Shown in pieces: positions 49,040 through 58,043 of a DNA stretch of 64,000 bases (the first letter of the stretch is position 1; every line of letters begins with the position of its first letter). The notes under the pieces were generated by a model. It saw nothing but the letters and a program-made list of their open reading frames with translations. It was not told the DNA's origin and searched no databases. The stretch lies in the NCBI GenBank assembly GCA_965220935.1, contig OZ244857.1:2852001-2916000 (forward strand), in the 5' to 3' direction. Source of the stretch: Bin80 sp965220935 (GTDB taxonomy: Bacteria > Bacteroidota > Rhodothermia > Rhodothermales > Bin80). A program made the translations under genes and the position numbers.

Positions 49040-49853
49040 CGTCATAGACTATCACGATTCATGGGGCCCACGACGTGAGCTGCTCAATAAGATTCTATTT
49101 GAATCCACGTCACCATTGGGGCGAGGAAGCGACATCGTCTTATTCCTTCTGATTGTGGCCAGTGTGGTCGCGGTGATGCTTGAAAGTATTGACCACATCA
49201 GAGCAGAGCATCTGCTGTTACTTGTGGCAGTGGAATGGATATTTACGATCATTTTCACTCTAGAATATATTTTGCGGCTCTACAGCTCCCACCGTCCGGC
49301 TGAATATGCCCGTAGTTTTTTCGGGGTGGTTGATTTAGTCGCTGTTATTCCGACATATCTGAGTCTGTTGTTGCCAGGGGCACAGGCTTTGATTGTCATT
49401 CGGATCTTGCGCCTGCTTCGAGTATTTCGCGTCTTAAAGCTTGTGCAGTATAGTAGGGCGGGCACTCATCTTTTGTACCTGCTCCAGGAAAGTTGGCAGC
49501 GTATATGGGTTTTTGTCCTAGCGCTGTCACTTCTAGTAACCACCCTCGGATCAATGATCTATCTGATTGAAGGGCCAGAGAACGGATTCACGAGCATTCC
49601 TCTGAGCATGTACTGGGCAGTTGTCACACTGACCACTGTGGGTTACGGAGATATATCACCTCAAACCTCGCTTGGAAAATTTGTCGCCGCGATGGTCATG
49701 GTGATTGGGTATGCAATCATTGTGATGTCAATTAGCATCTCTACGGATCGAACCATCAAGCGTAGTAAGCCCTGTATCCGATGTCGAGAAACCCGCTTAG
49801 AGAAAGGAGTAGCATTTTGCAAGCATTGTGGACACAAATTCCACCAACACTAA
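49029..49853 (+). CDS. Voltage-gated K+ channel with C-terminal zinc ribbon
   Basis: A six-helix Kv-type channel: S1-S3 (about residues 25-110), S4 with regularly spaced arginines (RILRLLRVFRVLKL), S5, pore with selectivity filter TLTTVGYGDIS, and S6. The last 30 residues have two cysteine pairs (CIRC and CKHC) forming a small zinc ribbon in the cytoplasm, which is unusual for a potassium channel. The GTG at 49029 overlaps the Nudix gene by 11 bp; the ATG at 48990 would overlap it by 50 bp. The 3' end overlaps the convergent lysine-pathway gene by 4 bp. Confidence 0.88.
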   Translation: MKSNVIDYHDSWGPRRELLNKILFESTSPLGRGSDIVLFLLIVASVVAVMLESIDHIRAEHLLLLVAVEWIFTIIFTLEYILRLYSSHRPAEYARSFFGVVDLVAVIPTYLSLLLPGAQALIVIRILRLLRVFRVLKLVQYSRAGTHLLYLLQESWQRIWVFVLALSLLVTTLGSMIYLIEGPENGFTSIPLSMYWAVVTLTTVGYGDISPQTSLGKFVAAMVMVIGYAIIVMSISISTDRTIKRSKPCIRCRETRLEKGVAFCKHCGHKFHQH

Positions 49854-52411
49854 AGAATGACCTCACAGGCGGGCTCTCGCATGTTGTAGTTTGAAGACAT
49901 GACTCGACCATATGCACCTGCTGTGGCGATCAGCAACACATCTCCTTCGCTGGTTTCGGGTAGTCGGCGGGCATGCCCAATAATATCTCCAGTTTCGCAA
50001 ATAGGTCCAACAATATCCGCGGTGATTTTAGGCGTTGAGTGAAGACTGGTCAGATTGAAGATTTGATGATGAGAACCATAAAGCGCGGGCCGGATCAATG
50101 AATTCATGCCTGTTTCAACACCTACATAGCAGATATCTCCTTTTCGTTTGATCTGAGTAACGCGAGTCAGTAGAACGCCGCTCTCTGCAACTAAATATCT
50201 GCCTGGTTCAATCCATAACTCAAACTGTGAATAGGTCTCTCGAAACTGGTAGAGACTTTCTTCCAGAACATTGAGATTCAGTGGGCTCGCGCCTGGTTTT
50301 TCTGGCACTCCAAACCCTCCTCCTATGTTGAGGTGGATGACTTGGGGAAACATCTCAGCAATAGAGGCTAATGCGTAAGCGGTTGAACTCCATGTATCAG
50401 GGGTAAGAATCCCGCTTCCTACATGAGCATGAAGACCAGTGATGCGGATGTGATGCTGATCTGATATTTCTTGGACTAAAGGCAAGCTCTCGGGATCAAT
50501 CCCAAATTTAGACGTTGAGCCAGCGGTTCGAACATGTTTATGATGGCCCTGTCCATGACCTGGATCAATTCGTAGTATCACATTACGATGTGCAAACACT
50601 TCAGGCCAAAGCTCCAGCGCTCTAACATTTCCTACGGTCACATGGCCCGCCAACTCATATCCTAAAACAAACTCTTCTTTGGGGACAAAATTAGGGGTAA
50701 ACAATATTTGGTCGGATTTGATGTCAGGAAAGAGGCGGTGTATTTCGTGTAGTTCACCTGGTGAGACACATTCAAATCCTATTCCAGATTCATAAATCAC
50801 CTTCAATACTTCTGGATTCCAGCACGCTTTCATCGCAAAAAATGAACGATCTGCACTCTGAAGTGCTTTCATTCGTCCCACCGTATCTCTTAGGCACGTC
50901 AAATCATACACAAAACAGGGGGAGGATTCATCGGCCACCTCAAGGAGCTTGGAGCGTTTTGTTTTCCACCAAGTAGCCGGCATTGTGGTGTCTTGGAATT
51001 CAAATAGATCCCTGTATGTCGGGCCAAAGAGATGGTCGGACCCTATCTGTCCAAAAATCTGGCTGTGCAGTTTTGTTGTCAGGCGCTGAGCATGAATATT
51101 GTCAACAACAAAGGTCAAATTTAAGTCACTTGCAGCCTGGGTGACTAAGTAAATTTTTTGTTGATCAAGACCTTCTAGTGCAGGACCAAGTTCATGCAGG
51201 ACACTGCGAATGTCTCGCCCCACCAAACTGACTGCAGCACAATCTCGGATGCACTGTGCTTGACAAAATTGGTTCAGATCTGAAAGCAGTGCATCAAGTG
51301 TGGATTCCTCAAGTGAAAATCCATAAACTCGATCAATTGAAATCGTCACATGCGTTTCTGAGGTTGCAACCATCCCAATGGAAAGTCTGTGTCGTTCAAA
51401 TGCTTGACAAACCTTCCGCAAGAATCCTACTGAGTGCCACATACGAGGGGTTTCTACGGTAATCAGTATCAGGTCAGAGTGTGCGGCAATGGCCTTGACT
51501 TGGGCGCCATAGCTATCAATGTCTGAGCTGATAATTGTTCCACTAAGGTCTGGATTCAAGGTAGAACGGACATGCAGAGGAATTTTCTGAGCACGCAGCG
51601 GCTCAATACAACGAGGATGAAGTACCTCAGCACCTGAACTCGAAAGCTCCTGGGCTTCATTATACTCAAGCTGTTTTAACAGGCGAGCGTCAGGTACGTG
51701 CTCAGGGTTCGCAGTAAACATGCCCGGAACATCCGTCCAAATCTCCAGCCGCAGAGCTTCTAATTTACTTGCGAAGTATGCCGCAGATGTATCGGATCCT
51801 CCCCAACCGGTAAGAACCGTTCGCCCTTGCAGATCACTGGCAATAAACCCCTGTGTGATGATCACATTGGCATCAATTGCCTGAAGTGTAGAATCAGGGT
51901 CGTGGTTGCACTGTGCAGATAGGAACTGTTCATGAATTGGGAATTCGGGTATGGGCTCTGACTTCAAAATTGATCGTGCATCCAGCCACTGCGCCTGGAT
52001 TCCCTGAGCATTGAGGAATGCTCCTCCAAGTATTGTAAGCATCAGTTCCCCCATAGAGAGAATCCGTGCCCGTAGCAAGGGTCCTAAATCATGAGTTAGA
52101 GAGACACCAAAGCTGAGTCGCTCAAGTTCTTGCATTAATTCATGAAGAATTAATTCCCCATCAAGTCCAAGTTCCTGTGCTAAACTATTGTGTTGAGATC
52201 GGATCGCGTTTAGCGTTGACTCATAACTCCCAGACACTGCATCATGGGCTAATTTTTCCAGTTCTCTTGAAATGCCTTTGAATGCAGAGCATACCACACA
52301 CACCCGTTGTCCATCTTTTAGACGTTCAAGGATGATTTTCGCAATTGTGTCCCAATGTGATCTTGATGAGACACTGGTGCCGCCAAATTTCAGTACAACC
52401 CAGGAAGTCAC
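49850..52411 (-). CDS. Bifunctional aspartate kinase / diaminopimelate decarboxylase
   Basis: An 853-residue fusion of the first and last steps of lysine synthesis. The N-terminal kinase (about 1-450) has VVLKFGGTSVSS, GWGGSDTSAAYFA and ACT regulatory repeats (VSLVGRDI, HVTISIDRV). The C-terminal PLP enzyme (about 475-853) has the Schiff-base lysine in SFFAMKACWNPEVL, the glycine loop NIGGGFGVPE and the substrate-binding MREPACEVIL end. Such LysAC fusions are known from several Gram-negative groups. The fusion allows feedback by lysine through the ACT part. Confidence 0.93.
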   Translation of the reverse strand: MTSWVVLKFGGTSVSSRSHWDTIAKIILERLKDGQRVCVVCSAFKGISRELEKLAHDAVSGSYESTLNAIRSQHNSLAQELGLDGELILHELMQELERLSFGVSLTHDLGPLLRARILSMGELMLTILGGAFLNAQGIQAQWLDARSILKSEPIPEFPIHEQFLSAQCNHDPDSTLQAIDANVIITQGFIASDLQGRTVLTGWGGSDTSAAYFASKLEALRLEIWTDVPGMFTANPEHVPDARLLKQLEYNEAQELSSSGAEVLHPRCIEPLRAQKIPLHVRSTLNPDLSGTIISSDIDSYGAQVKAIAAHSDLILITVETPRMWHSVGFLRKVCQAFERHRLSIGMVATSETHVTISIDRVYGFSLEESTLDALLSDLNQFCQAQCIRDCAAVSLVGRDIRSVLHELGPALEGLDQQKIYLVTQAASDLNLTFVVDNIHAQRLTTKLHSQIFGQIGSDHLFGPTYRDLFEFQDTTMPATWWKTKRSKLLEVADESSPCFVYDLTCLRDTVGRMKALQSADRSFFAMKACWNPEVLKVIYESGIGFECVSPGELHEIHRLFPDIKSDQILFTPNFVPKEEFVLGYELAGHVTVGNVRALELWPEVFAHRNVILRIDPGHGQGHHKHVRTAGSTSKFGIDPESLPLVQEISDQHHIRITGLHAHVGSGILTPDTWSSTAYALASIAEMFPQVIHLNIGGGFGVPEKPGASPLNLNVLEESLYQFRETYSQFELWIEPGRYLVAESGVLLTRVTQIKRKGDICYVGVETGMNSLIRPALYGSHHQIFNLTSLHSTPKITADIVGPICETGDIIGHARRLPETSEGDVLLIATAGAYGRVMSSNYNMREPACEVIL

Positions 52412-52618
52412 TCGTGCATACGTTTGATGGTGGAAATAGAGTTTACAGCGCTCTCATTGAACGTTCAAAGTCAAAAACAGTGCATAGGAGGAACCTACAC
52501 TTGATGATTTCTGACCATAGAAAACGTTGTTTGGTCAACATCCACTCAACCTAATCCACATAATGATCGTAGAACATCAATTCTATTTTCATGTTAATCA
52601 TTCTAAATCAAGTTTTGG

Positions 52619-53515
52619 ATGCTTCCTGTAAACAATTTAATTCGCATTGGAATTTTTTACGATGGCATGTATTTCAAACATGTGAGTGATTATTACAATT
52701 TCTCACACAGACGAAAAAGTCGAATCAGTATTACAGGTCTCCATAGATTTGTGCGTGATCAGATTGCGCAGAATGAGGGAATTCATCGCGATTACTGCCG
52801 AATCGTTGATGCTCATTATTTTCGTGGACGTCTATCGGCCACTGATGCTGACGAGCGTAATTTATTGTTGAATGAACGCAAGTTTGAAGATGTACTGATG
52901 CGAGAAGCCGTCACAACGCATTTTCTTCCAATCCAAGCATCTCATGGTGAGAAAGGGATTGATGTATGGTTTTCTTTGGAAGCTTTTGAATTGGCCATTT
53001 ATAAGCGTTATGATATATGTGTGCTCATCACTGGCGACGCGGATTATTTACCACTGGTGAGAAAACTTAATTCATTAGGAACGCGCGTGATGTTAATCGC
53101 TTGGGATTTTAAGTACACTGATCAGCACGGAAAAGAAAAGCAAACCCGAACATCTCAACAATTAATTGATGAAGTCACTTACCCCATCTTGATGTCTGAG
53201 GTCATTGACGATCGATCAAAGGTGGACGATGTGGTTGTAAATAGCATCTTCCTCACACAAGCGGGTCCTCGTCATCAAGAAACCTCTCCGATTCATCAAC
53301 AAGACGTCAAGACTGGAATCATTGACACTCTCAAGGAGGGCTATGGCTTTATTCGCCCAGATGGCGCTAGTGAAAATATATTCTTTCACTATTCCGAAAT
53401 GTTTGACGGTGATTTTAATAGCTTGGCAATCGGTGACCCTGTTGAATTTTACATTTCTTCATACATCCCCGAAGATGGTAAACCTCCCCCTGCCATCCGA
53501 GTGCGAAAAACTTAA
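52619..53515 (+). CDS. NYN (PIN-like) domain protein fused to a cold-shock domain
   Basis: The 298-residue protein has an N-terminal NYN/LabA-like ribonuclease fold (about 5-200): first acidic site IGIFYDGMYFKH, then KGIDVWFSLEAFELA and ITGDADYLPLVRKLN, giving the conserved aspartates of PIN-type nucleases. The last 70 residues are a cold-shock/S1-like RNA-binding domain (GIIDTLKEGYGFIRPD, ENIFFHYSEM). An RNA-cleaving enzyme with its own RNA-binding module is the likely reading. It is monocistronic. Confidence 0.85.
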   Translation: MLPVNNLIRIGIFYDGMYFKHVSDYYNFSHRRKSRISITGLHRFVRDQIAQNEGIHRDYCRIVDAHYFRGRLSATDADERNLLLNERKFEDVLMREAVTTHFLPIQASHGEKGIDVWFSLEAFELAIYKRYDICVLITGDADYLPLVRKLNSLGTRVMLIAWDFKYTDQHGKEKQTRTSQQLIDEVTYPILMSEVIDDRSKVDDVVVNSIFLTQAGPRHQETSPIHQQDVKTGIIDTLKEGYGFIRPDGASENIFFHYSEMFDGDFNSLAIGDPVEFYISSYIPEDGKPPPAIRVRKT

Positions 53516-54131
53516 GTTTCTGGTTATTCTGTGGCATGAATGCTGTCCTTATATTTTGGGTACTTCATTGAGGGACTTCTCTCAAAAATCTGATACCTTT
53601 TCAAATTTGCATTGACCTCATTTGAAGCCCATATCTTTCTGCCATTTTAGCAAACCTATCTTCTGATTCAAGTCGTTGGATGCTGATGTTTGGGGGCCAT
53701 CTGGGGCCTGATCTGAAATTGATGGTGCGGAAGTCAGGCATTTGAATCTATCTCCCATTTTTTAGGGGATTATGTACTTGAGTGCGTTTGATGAGGAGCG
53801 ACGCGGACTTAGGGCATACAGAGGCCCTCCCACCAACATTTCTCTACTTTTTCGTGTTGGTTGATGGAAAAGTCATGCCTGGATATCTCCAGATTGACCA
53901 TTCTCTTGTGCTACGGGAGAATCCAAATTATGGTTGCTACATGCAGTCTCTTTATGGCTCTTGTCCTTGGGTATGACACGCTTAGTTGTGCTATGCTTAC
54001 TGGATTCAGACACAAATTTTGCATCTTGTTTCATCAATTTCGGTCTATGGGTTGCTATACTTGGATGAAGGATAGACCAATCGTTTGCCCCATCATTCTA
54101 TATACCATTGTCTCCATTGCCCCCTCTGTGT
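53516..54131. other. 616-bp stretch without supported gene
   Basis: Only short overlapping open frames without recognised motifs are present. A segment near 53752 (CTCCCATTTTTTAGGGGATT) resembles a worn ISL3 end of the type found at 13036. The stretch is probably decayed accessory DNA. Confidence 0.5.
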
Positions 54132-54620
54132 TCAGACTATGTCATAGACAAAGAGTGATTTGTGGATCATCGTTCCATTGGGATCTGGTTTTAGGTCCGA
54201 TGGATTTTTCAGGATTTTCTGTCTGATCAGATGGGTGGATGCCTGTTGGCAAGTATGCGCTCCTATGCCATAGTCATCAGTGAGCCATGTGTGTAGCGAG
54301 GGAATGGGAATCCCTAAGCGTCCATGTTTACGGCTATCAATAATCCCTTGCTCAAGTGCCCTATTGAGATAGATTGGCAGCATCCCCTTCGGTCAGACCA
54401 CACTGCATCAGTATGTCCATGATCGCGGTTTCTGTTGTGGTTTCGCCCACTGGGACATCAATGAATGCTCTTGCTAAGGCTTCGCGCAGATGTTCGCTGC
54501 TACCGTCCGCTCTTTCGTCGTAGTAGTCTTCCCGTCCATCGTGCCCCTGTTGTACCACAATCTCAAGTCCTTCATCGGTCGGGTTTGGATGGGATGCAAG
54601 GTACCTTGCTGCTGGATCTG
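54132..54620 (-). pseudogene. Decayed gene, C-terminal part, family unknown
   Basis: Two frames in series encode parts of one soluble protein: the first (from about 54620) has YLASHPNPTDEG, REDYYDERADGSS and LARAFIDVPVGETTTETAIM ending GLTEGDAANL; the second continues YLNRALEQGIIDSRKHGR and LGIPIPSLHTWLTD. A single shift near 54375 separates them. The 5' part is missing. The protein-like helical text suggests a former ATPase or regulatory protein, but the family is not recognised. Confidence 0.5.
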
Positions 54621-54711
54621 CATAGGCCTACCTTATGACGGATATCTGACTTGACGCAACCTAATCAGTGTAAATTTGGCGATTTTTTCGTGATCTCAGA
54701 GTTCTATATTA

Positions 54712-54828
54712 GGGCCTCCCATTTTTTAAGTGGGTGATATTTTCAGAAATGGGTAAACGAGGGTAACAAGAATAAGGTTCGGTAAGGATTTTGGGCCTCC
54801 CATTTTAAGAGTGGGTTGGCCGATTTTT
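54712..54828. mobile_element. Relic of two ISL3 ends
   Basis: Positions 54712-54792 match the first 81 bp of the ISL3 element at 13036; positions 54793-54828 match the complement of its last 36 bp. Both ends start GGGCCTCCCATTTT and point in the same direction, so no element lies between them. This is not the arrangement of a circle junction (where the tips face each other), and the inner part of the element is gone. Confidence 0.85.
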
Positions 54829-54850
54829 CTGAATAAGAACCCGAGATACC

Positions 54851-56785
54851 TCAGCGGCTAATGGATAATTCCTGCCCAGGATGAATCGTATCGGTACGAA
54901 GGTTGTTTGTGGACTTAATGATCCGAACAGTGGTTCCATAGCGCTTGGCAATTTTTGCTAAATAATCCCCCCGCTTCACAGTATACACGGTAGAGCCCGC
55001 TGGAATTTTTAAGATTTGTCCAGACTGAATTTCACTATTTCGTAGTCCATTTGCATTCTGAATCGATTTGACAGTAGTCCTGTATTTGCCAGCAAGCTCT
55101 GACAATGTGTCTCCCCGACGAACTTTGTGAGACATATATGTTTGCTTCGGGGGGGAGGAGGTTTGACGAACCGCATGAACATTTGAGGAAGTGGTCACTC
55201 TTGTCGGTGTCTGACGATCTGTTTCTGATAATACCTTATCATAAACTATGGGTTTATTGATGCGCCTACCCCATGCAACGGCCCTTGCGCCCGAGCTTTC
55301 AAGCGTAGCCACATTCTTACCTGACAAGCCAGGCACAACAAGCATTTGTCCTGGATGAATCACCGTTCCTCTGATTGCGTTGGCATTCTGAAGCGCTTTC
55401 ACACTGACACCATAGCGCTTGGCAATCTTACCAAGATTATCCCCTCTGCGTACACGATGCTCGCCTGGCATGGTCTTTTCTTCATCAGCAAGCCGTTCAA
55501 ATGCATCCGCAAAACGGGCAAATGTATTCAAAGGAATTCTCAAAGTATAGGGCGTACGATCAGGTGGCAGGGTTCCACGTCGTAATTCAGGATTCATATT
55601 CTGAATCTGCTTGGTGGTTGTTCCTACCATTCTGGCGATCGTTTCCAGCTTCAAAACACCGCTGACTCTGATCTCATCGTAAGCGAATTCTGGACCATTT
55701 GAGTTTGCAGGTAACCCAAACTCAGTCGGATTTGACATGATCAGTGCAAAGGCGATAAACTGCGGGACATACCCTGCTGTTTGACGAGGAAGATACTTAG
55801 AAATTGTCCAGTAGGATGGAGGGTTACTCATCGTTCCACCCGCACGCGAAACAGCCCGGCGAATACACCGAGGACTGCAGTTATAGCCTGCGAGTGCTAA
55901 GTGCCAATCCTTACCATAGTAGTCATAGAGTTCCTTGAGATGCCGCGCAGCAGCGCGGGTTGCCTTAACAGGATCCATGCGTTCATCCACATAATTATCA
56001 ATGCGAAGTCCCATAGCCCGACCAGTGGCGGCCATAAACTGCCACATCCCGACTGCATTTGCACTACTACGAGCCACGGGATTGAGTCCACTTTCACCAA
56101 CCGCAAGGTACTTTAGCTCATCCGGGATCCCCTCTTCCCTAAACACCTGTTCAATCATAGGAAAATAAGTGTCTGCGCGGCCCATCCATCGAATGACTGT
56201 TTCCTTACGATTGGTCAACAACCAGTTGATTGAACCCTCTACTGCACGGTTTCTCGTCATATTCACAGTCGTTGCTACTGGTTTAATTTTGGGTAATCCA
56301 GTTGCTTTACCCACAGGGTTTTCTACTTGAGCCTGCGCATCAAACATGTCATTTCTTAGCGCAAAAACATCTCCAAATTCTTGGCGTTCATCAGGGTCTA
56401 CTCCATGGTAATCTTCATACTCAGTCACAATTGTACGATACAATTCTTGGAATCGAGCGTGATTGATGACACTGGATTGTTTAGCCAATACACGCATCTC
56501 TGACATCGCTTCGTCAAGAGAGTACTCAACGGTAGGCCAATCTCCATTCGTCCGCGCTTTAATGATGCGGGACTGCAATAAATAGGCACGACTAATACGA
56601 TTCATGATCTGATTTGAAGAGAGAACATCCTGAGGATCTCCACGATCTTCTAATAAGGAGTATCTATCGTATCCTTTCAGATCTTCCAAAGGGATAGATT
56701 CTGGAGGCATGACTTCTTGCGCAATGCATGGTACTGTCACACAAGCTAATCCAAAAAAAAGTATGTTGAGTGTATGTTTTTTCAT
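54851..56785 (-). CDS. mltD: MltD-like lytic transglycosylase with LysM repeats
   Basis: The 644-residue exported enzyme cleaves peptidoglycan to 1,6-anhydromuropeptides. It has a signal peptide (MKKHTLNILFFGLACVTV, cleavage near CIAQ), then an SLT domain (about 200-340) with the catalytic Glu in AVGESGLNPVARSSANA, GMWQFMAATGRAMGL and ALAGYNCSPR. Three C-terminal LysM repeats bind glycan (HRVRRGDNLGKIAKRYG, HKVRRGDTLSELAGKY, YTVKRGDYLAKIAKRYG). The layout is that of MltD. It stands alone with the ISL3 relic just past its stop. Confidence 0.93.
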   Translation of the reverse strand: MKKHTLNILFFGLACVTVPCIAQEVMPPESIPLEDLKGYDRYSLLEDRGDPQDVLSSNQIMNRISRAYLLQSRIIKARTNGDWPTVEYSLDEAMSEMRVLAKQSSVINHARFQELYRTIVTEYEDYHGVDPDERQEFGDVFALRNDMFDAQAQVENPVGKATGLPKIKPVATTVNMTRNRAVEGSINWLLTNRKETVIRWMGRADTYFPMIEQVFREEGIPDELKYLAVGESGLNPVARSSANAVGMWQFMAATGRAMGLRIDNYVDERMDPVKATRAAARHLKELYDYYGKDWHLALAGYNCSPRCIRRAVSRAGGTMSNPPSYWTISKYLPRQTAGYVPQFIAFALIMSNPTEFGLPANSNGPEFAYDEIRVSGVLKLETIARMVGTTTKQIQNMNPELRRGTLPPDRTPYTLRIPLNTFARFADAFERLADEEKTMPGEHRVRRGDNLGKIAKRYGVSVKALQNANAIRGTVIHPGQMLVVPGLSGKNVATLESSGARAVAWGRRINKPIVYDKVLSETDRQTPTRVTTSSNVHAVRQTSSPPKQTYMSHKVRRGDTLSELAGKYRTTVKSIQNANGLRNSEIQSGQILKIPAGSTVYTVKRGDYLAKIAKRYGTTVRIIKSTNNLRTDTIHPGQELSISR

Positions 56786-56847
56786 CGCATTAACAATGAT
56801 CAGAGTGATGAATATATCAATTGAACTTAAAGTTTATTCTCTATATT

Positions 56848-56882
56848 ATATGGAAAAACCAATATAATATAAGACATTTTAC
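56848..56882. other. AT-rich hairpin between genes
   Basis: TATATTATATGG and CCAATATAATATA form a stem with one bulge around AAAAA. It lies upstream of mltD and downstream of the broken gene at 57044. It could be a weak terminator or a promoter-region structure; it has no GC-rich stem or clear U tract. Confidence 0.35.
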
Positions 56883-57043
56883 AAACAAAATTTAACCAAG
56901 TTCTATGTTTTTGTCACCGTTAGGTTTAGATGTCACCATCAGCACGGCTTTCAAGGTAGTCTTATTTGCTCTAAACCTATGAGAATTAATCACTGAAATT
57001 CTAATCTTGATTTTTTCTGAGCCTGGACTTTACTCATGAAAAT

Positions 57044-57958
57044 CTAATTGTGGATGATCTGTTGCCCCGACCTCAAGAATTTCCAGAACATTCTCATACA
57101 GTGCTTCGTAGAAATCACTGCATTGTTGTATCCATATGAATACTCCATCCTGACTTTACACTTGATTGCATCTCTAGGTCTGACATCTACTGTCCGCTCT
57201 TGAAAATCTTTCATCCAAGTTCGGTCTTCAATTGAGGCAGAAATAGATTTCCCTCCATGACGGAAGACCCATTGGCTATTTCCCAAATAATCAGGTTTTT
57301 TTACGATCAGAATCATCGTAGGATTATGATGAGCAAGTGTTTCACGCGCCGCCTCTTTTTGCAGACTCTCAATGTTTATCCGTCATTCTTGGAGAATCTG
57401 TACATGTGATTCCTCTGACAACAAAAACTCTGCTTTATCTCCTGTAATTAGATAATCTTTAATGGAACCAAACTTTTCGATTATCTCTATCATATCTTCA
57501 TCGGAGATAGGACGGCGAATCCCAAGGTGTTCAAGTTCAGTGTCTTGGGATAATTGATACAAATCACTTTGAATACTTCGTAAACTTGGCTGCTGATCAG
57601 TCTGGTTCGTTTTATTGAAAATTATTTTGTAACCCTCAATGATATAAGTACTAATTATCCTCCAGAGATTCCCACTTTTGAGTGCTTCTTCTCCTTCACT
57701 CTTATAGAAAATTCTGAATCGAGTTTTGATTGATCCTGCTTCAATATCCTCTAACACAATCACTGGATCTATGGATATTCCAATAGACCCAACCAGTGAT
57801 TGGCTACACTCCTCACAGGCTTGAATAAACCTGTATGTGGCTCCAAAAACACGCTTTGCCGAACCTTCTTGCTGTTGATAGTCTATATCAAATCCAAAAT
57901 CTGATGGAGGCAACTTTTCTGGCATCTCATTGACCTGCTGTGTGATTGAAATGGTCAT
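57044..57958 (-). pseudogene. Unknown protein gene split by an in-frame TGA
   Basis: The first 191 codons (57958-57383) end SEESHVQILQE, then TGA, and the same frame runs on as RINIESLQKEAARETLAHH to 57044, giving about 305 residues if the stop were a codon. A CGA to TGA change would explain it. The N-terminal half contains VIVLEDIEAGSIKTRFRIF and the C-terminal half VDVRPRDAIKCKVRMEYSY, a pairing that looks like one conserved hypothetical family with no known role. Other genes here use TGA as a true stop, so recoding is unlikely. Confidence 0.65.
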
Positions 57959-58043
57959 TGTTTGCGAAAATTATTGATTGATTCAATATGCGAATGAGTG
58001 AGCCATTCATACGATATTTTGGGCAACCATGTTAAATTCTTCC

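Noticed and set aside
53782..54226. Plus-strand frames of 64 and 121 codons after the NYN gene
   Set aside because: No start context, no motif and mutually overlapping frames; the region looks decayed.
57383..57385. TGA as a recoded sense codon (genetic code change or selenocysteine)
   Set aside because: Many intact genes in the window end at TGA, some in ATGA overlaps, and no selenocysteine hairpin is visible after this TGA.
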